Origin: SpSt-501 sp037481615
Lineage (GTDB): Bacteria; Desulfobacterota; Desulfobacteria; Desulfobacterales; SpSt-501
Direction: 5' to 3' (one strand)
NCBI GenBank assembly: GCA_037481615.1
Contig: JBBFLI010000009.1
DNA length: 64,000 nt
In this document: piece by piece, positions 40,055 to 48,704 of the stretch
How positions within the stretch are numbered: position 1 is the first letter of the stretch
Layout: each line of letters opens with the position of its first letter
Program-made: the position numbers and the translations under genes
Notes under the pieces: generated by a model
The model's database searches: none
What the model was told of the DNA's origin: nothing
Seen by the model: the letters and a program-made list of their open reading frames with translations, nothing else

Positions 40055-40528
40055 TCACAACGGCCGGCGCGTTCCGTTGCTGGCGACCACGACCTCTCCG
40101 GTCTCGAGATCGAAGTGCAGCGTCCGGCTCTGGTTTCCGCCCACGTCCTCGGCGGCCAGCAGGATGTTGTTCTTCCACAAAAGCTTCTTCAGCACGGTGT
40201 AGTTCCGCTCCCCGATCTTGAAGACCTCGTTGCGGCCCATCGGGGCGCCGCAGCCCGCCGCCTTGACCTGCAAACGCGATTTCAGAGCCCCCTGCTCGTA
40301 GAGGGTGCGGAACAGCAGCGGCACCCCGGTGTCCACGAACATCGCCGGGTTCGCCTGGGCCTTCTCCGGGTTGATGCTGGAGAGCGGCAACATCGCGTGG
40401 AGCAACCCGCCGATCTTGAGCACCGGGTCGTAAACCACAAGCCCCAGGCAGCTTCCGAGCGCATGGGTCACGAGATGGTCTCCCGCTTCGCCCGTCTTCA
40501 TGTCCCCGACCATCACGGTCAAGTTCAT
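40055..40528 (-). CDS. cheD: chemoreceptor glutamine deamidase CheD
   Basis: A 157-residue protein. The catalytic Cys is in THALGSCLGLVVYDP, and the His in GLLHAMLPLSS; VKAAGCGAPMGRNEVFKIGERN is the conserved middle. CheD deamidates receptor glutamines and can bind CheC/CheX to stimulate CheY-P dephosphorylation. It is preceded by cheR by 21 bases. Confidence 0.93.
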   Translation of the reverse strand: MNLTVMVGDMKTGEAGDHLVTHALGSCLGLVVYDPVLKIGGLLHAMLPLSSINPEKAQANPAMFVDTGVPLLFRTLYEQGALKSRLQVKAAGCGAPMGRNEVFKIGERNYTVLKKLLWKNNILLAAEDVGGNQSRTLHFDLETGEVVVASNGTRRPL

Positions 40529-40549
40529 CGGCCCCCGGTCCCCCCCGGC

Positions 40550-41365
40550 TCACTTGCGGTACACGGCAGGCCGGATGTACTGAAAATCATGGCGGATGGC
40601 CGACAACCCCTCCGAGTGCCCCACGAAGAGGTAGCCCCCGGGCTCGAGGATCTCCGCGAAGCGCCGGATGAGTTCCTGCTGCGTCGGGCGGTCGAAATAG
40701 ATCATCACGTTGCGGCAGAAGATGACCTGAAACGGCCCGCGCATCGGCCACGGCTCCATCAGGTTCAGGTGCGCGAAATGAACCAGCCGACGGATCTCCT
40801 CGGTCACCTCGATCTCCGGCGGCCGGGATCCCGGGTGGGGTCGGAAATAGCGGCGGCACCCCGGCTCGGGCATCTCCCGGAGCACGGACGCCGGGTAAAC
40901 CCCCCGGCGGGCCCGGGCAAGAACCCTCCGGGAAATGTCGGTCGCCAGAATGCGCACGTCCCGCCGCTCGATGTCCTGCAGGTGCTCGCAGAGCACGATC
41001 GCGAGCGAATAAGGTTCCTCGCCCGAGGAGCAGGCCGCGCTCCAGAACCGCAGCCGCCGGCCGGAGAGGGCCGGCAGCACCGTCTCGCGCAGGAAGTCGA
41101 AATGGTCGGATTCCCGGAAGAATTGGGTCTTGTTGGTCGTCATCACGTCGACCAGCTCCGGGATCTCGCCCGCCCCGCGCTCGCCTTCGATCAGCGCGAG
41201 GTAGTCCTCGACGCAGCCGATGCCGAGCTGGCGCAGCCGTTTCATCAGCCGCGCGCGGACGAGGGCCTCCTTGCCGTCCTTGAGGTGGATCCCGGCCACC
41301 CGGTGGACGACCTCGCTGATCTTGCGGAAATGCTGCGGTTTCAGGTCTTCGGCGCAAAGCGGCAT
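40550..41365 (-). CDS. cheR: chemotaxis protein methyltransferase CheR
   Basis: A 271-residue enzyme. The N-terminal helical CheR_N (about 10-75; IHLKDGKEALVRARLMKRL) precedes the SAM domain: FWSAACSSGEEPYSLAIVL (motif I), VIFCRNVMIYFDRPTQQEL, and GGYLFVGHSEGL. It methylates receptor glutamates. Length and motifs are normal; no TPR or pentapeptide tail. Confidence 0.96.
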   Translation of the reverse strand: MPLCAEDLKPQHFRKISEVVHRVAGIHLKDGKEALVRARLMKRLRQLGIGCVEDYLALIEGERGAGEIPELVDVMTTNKTQFFRESDHFDFLRETVLPALSGRRLRFWSAACSSGEEPYSLAIVLCEHLQDIERRDVRILATDISRRVLARARRGVYPASVLREMPEPGCRRYFRPHPGSRPPEIEVTEEIRRLVHFAHLNLMEPWPMRGPFQVIFCRNVMIYFDRPTQQELIRRFAEILEPGGYLFVGHSEGLSAIRHDFQYIRPAVYRK

Positions 41366-41385
41366 GGACCGATCTCGTCCTCTTC

Positions 41386-43947
41386 TCAGGCGGCGGCCGC
41401 CTGCATCCGGGCGGCCGCCTCCTCGCGCAGGGCGTCCCGCCGTTCGGGTGCCGCAAACCGCAGAAGCCCCCCCACATCCAGGATCAGCCCCACGCGGCCG
41501 TTCGGAAGGATCGCCCCGCCGGAGATGCCCGGGATGTTCTTCATCGTCTCGCCCAGGCTCTTGATCACCACCTGCTGCCGCCCGACCAGCTCATCCACGA
41601 CGAGGCCGGCCTGACGCTCGCCGTCCTCGACGACCACCACGATCGCCTCCGCGAGTTCCCGGCAGGCGCCCTCGAGATGATAGACCTCCGCGAGCCGGAC
41701 CAGCGGAATCAACCGGCCCTGCAGGCGGAGCATCTCGCCCTGGCCGAACACGGTGTGGAGGTCCGCCGCCGACGGTTTGACCGAGCGCACGATCGCGATC
41801 GTCGGCAGGACATAGGTTTCCTTGGCGACGCGGATCACCATGCCGTCGATGATCGCCAGGGTGAGCGGCAGGCTCATGCGGAAAACGCTTCCCTTGCCCT
41901 TCTCGGAGCGGATCTCCACCGTGCCGCGCAAGAGCTCGATGTTCTTCTTGACCACGTCCATCCCGACCCCCCGGCCGGAGACGTCGGTCACCACCTTGGC
42001 GGTGGAGAAACCCGGCTCGAAGATCAGGTTGAAAACCTCGCGGTCGCTCGGCTCGGCGTTCTCGGCGACGAGCCCCCGCTCCCGCGCCTTGGCGAGGATC
42101 GCCTCGCGGTCGAGCCCCTTGCCGTCGTCGCTGATCTCGACGACGACACTGCCCGCGGAGTGGAAAGCCGCGATCTTGACCGTTCCCTGCTCGGGTTTTC
42201 CCGCCGCCCGGCGCTCCTCGGGGCTCTCGATGCCGTGGTCGACCGCGTTGCGCACCATGTGCACGAGCGGGTCGTTCACCACATCGACGAGGTTGCGGTC
42301 GATCTCGGTGTCCTCGCCCTCGGTCACGAAGGCGACGTTCTTGCCGAGCTTGCGGCCCACGTCGCGCGCGAGCCGGGCCATCTTGTTGAAGGTCGCCTTG
42401 AGGGGCACCATGCGCATGGACATGCTGATGTCCTGGAGCTCTCTCACGATCTTGCTCGTGTGGGCGACTTTTTTGGCCAGTCCGTGGTGCCCGCCCCCGG
42501 TCACGAGGGCGTCCTGGGCCACCATGGAGTGGGCGATCACGAGTTCCCCCACCATGTCGATCAGGCGGTCGAGCCGCTGGGTGCTCACGCGCACCGAGGA
42601 TTCGACCGCACCGGCCCCCGCGCGCATCTGCTTCTGGACGCGCAGCGCCTGGCACACGTCGGCGAGGCTCGCCGCCTGCGACTTGACGATCGCCACCCCG
42701 GCTTTCTCCCCCGGGTAGCGCTCGAGCGCCTCCTCGATCGCTTCGCGTTCGACTTTCCCCTGCGACACCAGGATGTCCCCGATCCGGGGGGCGCCCGCCT
42801 CGCTCGGCTCCTCGGAGACTCCGTGCGCCTCGGGGTTTTTGAGGATCTCGAGGAGCCGGTCGTAGCCCTCGGGCTTGAGGAGCGCGCCTCCCGCGAGGGC
42901 CCGCTCCACGCCGGCGATCAGCTGTTTGATCGTGTCGAGCGCCTGCAAGCACAGGTCGGCGTAGCCGCCGCGGTAGCGGATCTCCCCTTCGCGCACGCGG
43001 CTGAGCAGGCTTTCGGCGTGATGGCCGAGCTCGTTGATCAGGGTAAGCTCGAGAAACCCGGCGGTCCCCTTGATCGTGTGGAAGGCGCGGAAGACCCGCC
43101 CCACGGCCTCGAGGTCATCGGGATCGTGCTCGAGCGAGAGGAGCGCCTCCTCGGCGTTCTGGATGAGATCGTTGCTCTCGGTGATGAACTCGGCCAGCAG
43201 ATCCGGGTCGGCTCCGGGCGGAATCCAGTCCTGCGGCGCATCGGAGGCCCGGCCTTCGCCGTCCCCGGGGTCCTTCGCCTCTTGCGCCGGCGGCGGCTCC
43301 GAAGAGGCCGCGGTCCCTTCCTCGGCGGCCGCGAGGGCCTCCTCGAGAAGCGCGCCCACCCGCGCCGGGAGATCCCCGCCCCCCGCGCCCCTCCCGGCCG
43401 CGGCCTGCTCCCGGCAAAGCCGTTCGGCTTCCAGGACGGAAGATTTCGCCGACGGTGCGAGGTCCGGCCCTGCCGCAACCGCGGCAAGCCGCTCGGCCAG
43501 AGCGGACCAGCCGCGGCGATCCTCCGCTTCGAGCGCGAGAAGCCGGGCGAGCGCCTCGTGAAGACCGCCGCCGGCCGAAACCTCCTCCTCCCCTCCGGCC
43601 GGCCCCGCGGGCGGCTCCAAGGTGCGGAGCTTCTCCTCGATCGCGGCGAGCGCGGGTTCCTCGATCTCACCGGCGATGACCCCTGCCGCCGACCGCAGGG
43701 CAGAGGAGACCGCCTCCACCAAGGCCAGCGAGCAGCTTCGCTCGGCGCAGCCCATGCGGCGCACCGCCCCGGCCGCGGCGTGCAGCAGCCTTTTCACGGT
43801 TCCCCGGCGCGCCGGCATATCGGCGCCGATCGCTTCGAGCCGGTCGGCGGCGGCGGCCCAGGCGCCCCCGTCGTCCAGTCGGATCTCCTCCAGGCCCTCG
43901 ATGAGGCTGTTCAATTTCCGGTGCAGGCTCCGCTCGTTACGGTTCAT
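41386..43947 (-). CDS. cheA: chemotaxis histidine kinase CheA with long N-terminal extension
   Basis: An 853-residue protein. The Hpt domain is unusually far in: the phospho-His of FHTIKGTAGF is residue 290. Residues 1-250 are a helical extension with no domain I recognise. Then a segment PRIGDILVSQGKVEREAI, which resembles an MshEN-like helix pair, dimerisation (VRVSTQRLDRLIDMVGELVI), ATPase (VRNAVDHGIE, SDDGKGLD, SGRGVGMDVV) and CheW-like regulatory domain. It phosphorylates the coded CheY and CheB. The ATG at 43947 has a GGGGAGAG site. Confidence 0.95.
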   Translation of the reverse strand: MNRNERSLHRKLNSLIEGLEEIRLDDGGAWAAAADRLEAIGADMPARRGTVKRLLHAAAGAVRRMGCAERSCSLALVEAVSSALRSAAGVIAGEIEEPALAAIEEKLRTLEPPAGPAGGEEEVSAGGGLHEALARLLALEAEDRRGWSALAERLAAVAAGPDLAPSAKSSVLEAERLCREQAAAGRGAGGGDLPARVGALLEEALAAAEEGTAASSEPPPAQEAKDPGDGEGRASDAPQDWIPPGADPDLLAEFITESNDLIQNAEEALLSLEHDPDDLEAVGRVFRAFHTIKGTAGFLELTLINELGHHAESLLSRVREGEIRYRGGYADLCLQALDTIKQLIAGVERALAGGALLKPEGYDRLLEILKNPEAHGVSEEPSEAGAPRIGDILVSQGKVEREAIEEALERYPGEKAGVAIVKSQAASLADVCQALRVQKQMRAGAGAVESSVRVSTQRLDRLIDMVGELVIAHSMVAQDALVTGGGHHGLAKKVAHTSKIVRELQDISMSMRMVPLKATFNKMARLARDVGRKLGKNVAFVTEGEDTEIDRNLVDVVNDPLVHMVRNAVDHGIESPEERRAAGKPEQGTVKIAAFHSAGSVVVEISDDGKGLDREAILAKARERGLVAENAEPSDREVFNLIFEPGFSTAKVVTDVSGRGVGMDVVKKNIELLRGTVEIRSEKGKGSVFRMSLPLTLAIIDGMVIRVAKETYVLPTIAIVRSVKPSAADLHTVFGQGEMLRLQGRLIPLVRLAEVYHLEGACRELAEAIVVVVEDGERQAGLVVDELVGRQQVVIKSLGETMKNIPGISGGAILPNGRVGLILDVGGLLRFAAPERRDALREEAAARMQAAAA

Positions 43948-43984
43948 CTTCCGACTCTCCCCCGAATCCTTTCCCCTCCGGGTT

Positions 43985-44485
43985 TCAGATCTCCCGCGAA
44001 AGAAAGGCCCCGCTGGCGGGGCTTTCGTCGACCTTCCCCTCGCACCCGTAGCGCACGCCGGCCGCCGACGCCCCGCGCGCCGCCTCGAAGAGGGTGCGCG
44101 CGAGCTCCGCGACCCGCCGGCAGTCCAGACTCGCCCGACCCTGCATCTCGCGCAGCCTGCCGAGCAGGTGCGCCATCTCCCCGCGCAGATCCTGCAGCCG
44201 CCGGCCTTCGACGGGGGGCGCAAGAAGCGCGATCCGCCGCACGGTGACCTCGGAGCCGGGGCAGCCGAGCAGGGAGGCGAGCCGGACGACCCATTCGCCG
44301 CGGCGCCGTTCGGCTTCCCGCATCCGCTGCTGGAGGAGCTGCATCTGTCCGGTCAGCGTGGCGACGAGCGCGGTGTCGGCGGCGGAGGCGGCCCTTGAGA
44401 AGCGCTCCAGCGTTCCGATCCACTCGCGGCAGATCTCGGACTCCTGCTCCAGCAGGGCGATCAGTCTTCGAAAATCGATCTCCAT
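43985..44485 (-). CDS. flgN: FlgN-like flagellar chaperone
   Basis: A 166-residue helical protein with FlgN-type layout: LIALLEQESEICREWIGTLE at the start, long amphipathic helices, and RRLQDLRGEMAHLLGRLREM in the middle. FlgN escorts FlgK and FlgL before export. Sequence identity in this family is low, so the name rests on size, helicity and location: it is the first gene of the operon that also encodes flgK and flgL. Confidence 0.65.
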   Translation of the reverse strand: MEIDFRRLIALLEQESEICREWIGTLERFSRAASAADTALVATLTGQMQLLQQRMREAERRRGEWVVRLASLLGCPGSEVTVRRIALLAPPVEGRRLQDLRGEMAHLLGRLREMQGRASLDCRRVAELARTLFEAARGASAAGVRYGCEGKVDESPASGAFLSREI

Positions 44486-44521
44486 CGGTTCCCGGCCCGC
44501 CGGGCGGACCGCCCAAGCTCA

Positions 44522-44549
44522 CTATCGGATCATCGCGCCTCTTCCTTTA
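44522..44549 (-). promoter_or_regulatory. sigma-28-like promoter of the flgN-cheA-...-flgKL operon
   Basis: Minus-strand TAAAGGAA (44542-44549), 12 bases, then TCCGATAG (44522-44529). The -35 TAAAG and -10 CCGATA cores match FliA promoters, but the spacer is one base longer than the usual 11. It is the only gap of note between flgJ and flgN, and the downstream genes (flgK, flgL, cheA, cheB) are classic FliA targets. Confidence 0.5.
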
Positions 44550-44586
44550 ATTCCGGCCCTTCGCGCCTCGCCGGAGGAGACCGGCC

Positions 44587-44931
44587 TCAGCGATCGCGCT
44601 CGCGCTCTGCAACCCGAGGGGCGAGTTGCTCGTAGAGCAGGCGGGAGAGGCCGATCCCGCCGGAGGCCGCCATCGTGCGGGCCCGCTCGGCGTCGAGAAA
44701 GGCCGTGTAGAGTTCCTCCGCCCGCCCGCCGTCGAACAGGCCTGCGCGATCGATCGTCTTGCGCATCTCGCTGAGCAGGTGGTGGAGGAAGAGCGACTCC
44801 ATTTCCTGGCAAGCGGCATGCAGCCGCTCGTCCTCGACACCGCGGGAGGCGGGGGCGGACGCCGCCGCCCGGGCGGCCGGCCTTTCGCGGAGACCTGGCG
44901 CCGGGCTGATGAGAGGAAAGGAATCGGCCAT
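44587..44931 (-). CDS. flgJ: rod-binding protein FlgJ (N-terminal domain type)
   Basis: A 114-residue protein. QEMESLFLHHLLSEMRKTID and GRAEELYTAFLDAERARTMA, GGIGLSRLLYEQL are the Rod_binding domain. The C-terminal muramidase domain of the gammaproteobacterial FlgJ is absent, so it acts only as a rod-cap or assembly factor. The start overlaps the flgI stop by one base (TGATG). Confidence 0.88.
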   Translation of the reverse strand: MADSFPLISPAPGLRERPAARAAASAPASRGVEDERLHAACQEMESLFLHHLLSEMRKTIDRAGLFDGGRAEELYTAFLDAERARTMAASGGIGLSRLLYEQLAPRVAERERDR

Positions 44932-46046
44932 CACATGATCTCCAGCTCGGCCTGCAGGGCGCCTGCGGCGCGAAGCGCTTGCAGGATCGAGATCAGGTCG
45001 CGGGGGGTGACCCCCAAGGCGTTCAGGGCGCGCACGACTTCGCCGATGCTCACCCCCGTGGGGACGATCTGCAGCGGCGCCCGCCCTTCCTGGACCAGCG
45101 TCTGAGACTCCTGGGTGACCACCGTTCTCCCGCCGGTGGCGAAGGGCAACGCCTGGGAGACCTGGGGGGTCTGCTTGATCTCGACGCTCAGGTTCCCGTG
45201 TGCGATCGCCACCGTGGAAATGCGCACGTTTTCGCCCATGATGACCGTCCCCGTGCGCTCGTTGATCACCACACGGGAAATCCCGTCCGGGGCGACTTGG
45301 AGGTTCTCGATCTGGGCGATCAGGGGGGCGACCCGGCCGCGGTACTCCGGGGGGACCTGGACCTGGATCGTCCCCGAGTCGACCGCCTGGGCGACCGGGG
45401 AGGCCAGACCCTCGTTGATCGCGCGGGCGACCCGCGCCGCGGTGGTGAAGTCCGGCTTGTGGATGGAGAGGGCGAGTTCCTCCTTCTGGTTGAGCTGGAA
45501 GGGAATCTCGCGCTCCACGGTCGCCCCCTGGACCACCCGCCCCACGGTGGGGAAATTTTTGGCGACCTTGTCCCCCCCGCCGCCGCCCACAAGGAACCCG
45601 CCGGTCGCCACGGGTCCCTGGGCGACGGCGTAAACCTGGCCGTCGGCCCCTTTGAGGGGGGTCATGACGAGCGTGCCCCCCTGCAGGGTCTTCGCGTCGC
45701 CGATCGAGTTCACGAGCGCGTCCAGCCGCGACCCCACGCGCGAAAAGGGCGGCAGATCCGCGGTGACCATGACCGCGGCCACGTTTTTGACCTTGATGTC
45801 CTCGGGGGTGATCGTGACCCCCATCTTTTCCAGCATGGCCGACATGGACTGCAGCGTGAACTGGGTGCTCGCGCTGTCGCCGCTTCCGGCGAGCCCGACG
45901 ACGAGGCCGTAGCCCACGAGCTGGTTGGGCCGGACCCCGCGGAAGGTGGCGATGTCCTTGATGCGCGCGGCGTCCGCCTCCCCGGGCGGAGCGGCCAGCA
46001 GCGCGCCGAGCATCACGAAACGCATCCAGAGGGAGCGGCGGAACAT
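44931..46046 (-). CDS. flgI: flagellar P-ring protein FlgI
   Basis: A 371-residue protein with a signal peptide (FVMLGALLAAPPGEADA). ARIKDIATFRGVRPNQLVGY, GYGLVVGLAGSGDS, VNSIGDAKTLQGGTLVMTPL and the C-terminal RALNALGVTPRDLISILQAL are family hallmarks. It forms the periplasmic P ring around the rod, so the cell has a Gram-negative envelope. A GAGAGGAAG site precedes the ATG. Confidence 0.97.
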   Translation of the reverse strand: MFRRSLWMRFVMLGALLAAPPGEADAARIKDIATFRGVRPNQLVGYGLVVGLAGSGDSASTQFTLQSMSAMLEKMGVTITPEDIKVKNVAAVMVTADLPPFSRVGSRLDALVNSIGDAKTLQGGTLVMTPLKGADGQVYAVAQGPVATGGFLVGGGGGDKVAKNFPTVGRVVQGATVEREIPFQLNQKEELALSIHKPDFTTAARVARAINEGLASPVAQAVDSGTIQVQVPPEYRGRVAPLIAQIENLQVAPDGISRVVINERTGTVIMGENVRISTVAIAHGNLSVEIKQTPQVSQALPFATGGRTVVTQESQTLVQEGRAPLQIVPTGVSIGEVVRALNALGVTPRDLISILQALRAAGALQAELEIM

Positions 46047-46060
46047 GGGGCTTCCTCTCC

Positions 46061-46816
46061 TCAGAAAGGCCAGACGGTCTCCAGGAAGGTCGCCAGCCAG
46101 CCGGGACGCTGGCGGTCGTCGACCACGCCCGCGCCGCTGTAGGCGATCTTCGCATCGGAGACGAAGATCGACTTGATCACGTTGTCGCTGCCGATGTCGC
46201 GCGGCCGGATCGTCCCCGAAAGGACGATGATCTGGTTTTCGTGGTTCACGAGCACCTCGCGCGTGCCCACGATGCGCAGGTTCCCGTTCGGCATGACCTC
46301 GGTCACGCGGCAGGTGATGTAGGCCGTGAGATCGCCGCTGCGGGTCGTCGTGCCGTCGCCCTCGAAATCGCTCTTGATCCCCCCCTTGACCGAGACCGCC
46401 CCGAAGGGGTTCACCTTGGGCACACCGGTTCCCAGCCAGCGCAACAGCTTGTCCTGCCACCAATCCTCGACGCCCATCGCGGCATCGATCCCGGCCGAAA
46501 GGCTCGAGTCGCGCGCCGTCTTGGTGTTCGCCTTGTTGGTCGCCTTGGAGGACTCCTGGACCTTGACGGTCACGATGTCGCCGACGCGCCGGGCCTTGGT
46601 GTCCTGGAACAGCCCGGTCATCGCCGAGCCGTCGGTGAAGAGGGAGTTCTCCTGGTAGGCGGCCTGGCGCTCGGCCGCCTGCCGCTCGAAGGCCTCCGCG
46701 GGCGGCGGCGGGACCTGCGGGACGACCAGGGGTTGACGGGCGGCGCAGCCCGCAGCGCACCAGACCGCGGCGAGGAGCGCGGCCATCTTCATCCCACGTC
46801 GAAACAGCCGGATCAT
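46061..46816 (-). CDS. flgH: flagellar L-ring protein FlgH (lipoprotein)
   Basis: A 251-residue protein. A lipobox (ALLAAVWCAAGC, acylated Cys about residue 22) ends the signal peptide. LFQDTKARRVGDIVTVKVQE, SGDLTAYITCRVTEVMPNGN and VNHENQIIVLSGTIRPRDIG are FlgH signatures. It forms the outer-membrane L ring. GGGAGGAT precedes the ATG at 46816. Confidence 0.97.
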   Translation of the reverse strand: MIRLFRRGMKMAALLAAVWCAAGCAARQPLVVPQVPPPPAEAFERQAAERQAAYQENSLFTDGSAMTGLFQDTKARRVGDIVTVKVQESSKATNKANTKTARDSSLSAGIDAAMGVEDWWQDKLLRWLGTGVPKVNPFGAVSVKGGIKSDFEGDGTTTRSGDLTAYITCRVTEVMPNGNLRIVGTREVLVNHENQIIVLSGTIRPRDIGSDNVIKSIFVSDAKIAYSGAGVVDDRQRPGWLATFLETVWPF

Positions 46817-46848
46817 GATCCGATCCTCCCTTGCGCCGGAAAGAGCGC

Positions 46849-47826
46849 TCAAAATTCGATGCGCACGGTGCGCTCGTCGACCACGCGGGCGGTGACGGTC
46901 TTGCTCGAGTCGAGGTTCACCACCTGGACGAGATCCCCCGGCGCCCCGCGCTGCCGGACCACGCCGAAGGCGGTGACCCGCAGCCCGGCCGTTTCAGCGA
47001 CGATGCGCACGCGATCGCCGTTCTTGACCACGGGTTGAGATTCGAGGAGATCGGCGCTGAGCACGGCACCGGCCTCGACGGGCCGCTTCACCCGCTTGCC
47101 GATCACCTCGCCGGGTTGCGTGAGCGCATCCGCGGGAACCCGCGTGGAATCGAGCGGCCGCCGTTCGACGTCCTCCTCGGCGAGCGGCTTGAACCGCCCG
47201 AGCGGCCGCCGGGCGACCAGCACCGAGACGGGCCGCTCGACCGTGACCGCGGCCGGAAGCCTCCGCTCGGGCTCCTCGCCCGCTTTCACGACCAGCGTGA
47301 GCGGCACGGTGCCCACGAGATCGCCGCCCTTCGGCCCCAGGACGCGAAGTTGCCGCTCTCCGGCGGGGACGACGAGCGCCTCGGGGACGCGGATTTCGCG
47401 GATCCGGCTCACCCCCTCCTCCCCCGCCCGGGCGCTTACGTATTCCCGCACGGCCTCCTCCATCGTCCGGCGCTCGAGGACCGCCGCGGCGCGCCGCACC
47501 GTGACCTCCTCGGGGGACGCGAGCTCGAGCCGTTCGGCCTCCACGCCGGCCGTGCGGATCCGCGCGGCGATCCACGCCGGATCGAGCCGCCGCTCCCTTC
47601 CCGGAAGGGGGGCGCGGCCGAGGGAAACGGACTCGAGCCGCCCGCGTTCCTCCGGGTCGGCCGCCTCGATGCGGGCGATCTCCCCCAGCCGGATCGGGTC
47701 GGAGACGACCTCGGAACGCCCGGAAACCACGACCTGCACCCGGCCGGCCGGGTCGGCCCCGGCGGCGGCGGCCGGCAGGAGCGCCGCCAGAAGAACCGCA
47801 GTCCAGAAGGCCGTTGTTCGACGCAT
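46849..47826 (-). CDS. flgA: flagella basal body P-ring formation protein FlgA
   Basis: A 325-residue periplasmic chaperone for FlgI. Signal peptide (AFWTAVLLAALLPAAAAG) then a long N-terminal part and the C-terminal SAF/ChapFlgA domain (RRPLGRFKPLAEEDVERRPL, KRVKRPVEAGAVLSADLL, LVQVVNLDSSKTVTARVVD). It is longer than the enterobacterial form (about 220 residues), as in many Deltaproteobacteria. Confidence 0.93.
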   Translation of the reverse strand: MRRTTAFWTAVLLAALLPAAAAGADPAGRVQVVVSGRSEVVSDPIRLGEIARIEAADPEERGRLESVSLGRAPLPGRERRLDPAWIAARIRTAGVEAERLELASPEEVTVRRAAAVLERRTMEEAVREYVSARAGEEGVSRIREIRVPEALVVPAGERQLRVLGPKGGDLVGTVPLTLVVKAGEEPERRLPAAVTVERPVSVLVARRPLGRFKPLAEEDVERRPLDSTRVPADALTQPGEVIGKRVKRPVEAGAVLSADLLESQPVVKNGDRVRIVAETAGLRVTAFGVVRQRGAPGDLVQVVNLDSSKTVTARVVDERTVRIEF

Positions 47827-47849
47827 CCCCCGCACCCCTCCGTTTCCGG

Positions 47850-48638
47850 CTACCGTCTCAGGTTGTTCGCCGTCTGGAGCATGTCGTCGGAGGCCTGGAC
47901 GATCTTGCTGTTCGTCTCGTAGGCCCGCTGTGCGGTGATCATGCTCACCATCTCGTCCACGATGCTGACGTTGGACATCTCGAGAAACCCCTGGGCGATC
48001 GTCCCGAAGCTCTGCTCGCCCGCCGTGCCCACGATCACGGCCCCGGAGGCCTCGGTCTCGAGAAAGAGGTTCTTGCCCATGCTCTGCAGCCCGGCCGGGT
48101 TGGGAAAGCGCGCGAGCTGAATCGTCCCCAGCTGACGCGGGGCGGCATCGCCGGCGACGAGCACGCTCACCGTGCCGTCCAGACCGATCGACAGCGAGAT
48201 CGCATCGGTCGGGACGGTGATCTCCGGCGTCAGGAGGAAACCGTCCGGCGTCACCACGCGCCCCTCGCGGTCGAGCTTGAAGGCCCCGGCCCGCGTGTAG
48301 GCCGTGGTCCCGTTGGGCAGCGTCACCTGAAAGAAGCCGTTGCCCTCGATGGCCAGATCGAGCTCGTTCTTCGTGAGCTGCAGTTCGCCCTCGGCGAAGT
48401 TGCGGGCCACGGCGACCGGCCGGACGCCGTGGCCGATCTGGATCCCGGTCGGCGCCTGGGTGTTCTCCGAGGTCGACCCGCCGGGGGGCTGCATCGTCTC
48501 GTAGAGCAGATCCTGGAATTCGGCCCGGCTGCGCTTGAAGCCGGTCGTGTTCACGTTCGCCAAATTGTTGGCGATGACATCGATGTTCAGGCTCTGCGCC
48601 TGCATGCCGGATGCGGCGGCCCACATGCTGCGGATCAT
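47850..48638 (-). CDS. flgG: flagellar distal rod protein FlgG
   Basis: A 262-residue protein. MIRSMWAAASGMQAQSLNID and VIANNLANVNTTGFKRSRAE at the N-terminus, PGGSTSENTQAPTGIQIGHG, and SNVSIVDEMVSMITAQRAYE at the C-terminus are FlgG hallmarks. It forms the distal rod. Full length; GGGGAGGAT site. Confidence 0.97.
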   Translation of the reverse strand: MIRSMWAAASGMQAQSLNIDVIANNLANVNTTGFKRSRAEFQDLLYETMQPPGGSTSENTQAPTGIQIGHGVRPVAVARNFAEGELQLTKNELDLAIEGNGFFQVTLPNGTTAYTRAGAFKLDREGRVVTPDGFLLTPEITVPTDAISLSIGLDGTVSVLVAGDAAPRQLGTIQLARFPNPAGLQSMGKNLFLETEASGAVIVGTAGEQSFGTIAQGFLEMSNVSIVDEMVSMITAQRAYETNSKIVQASDDMLQTANNLRR

Positions 48639-48704
48639 GGTCTATCCTCCCCGATGTTCTCGATGCCTCCGTCGCGCCCCCCTCCCGCTTTTCGGGCATG
48701 GGGC

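Noticed and set aside
39080..44247. Two frames of more than 800 residues on the plus strand
   Set aside because: They run antisense to chemotaxis genes whose motifs are complete, and encode His/Arg/Gly-rich repeats without domains.
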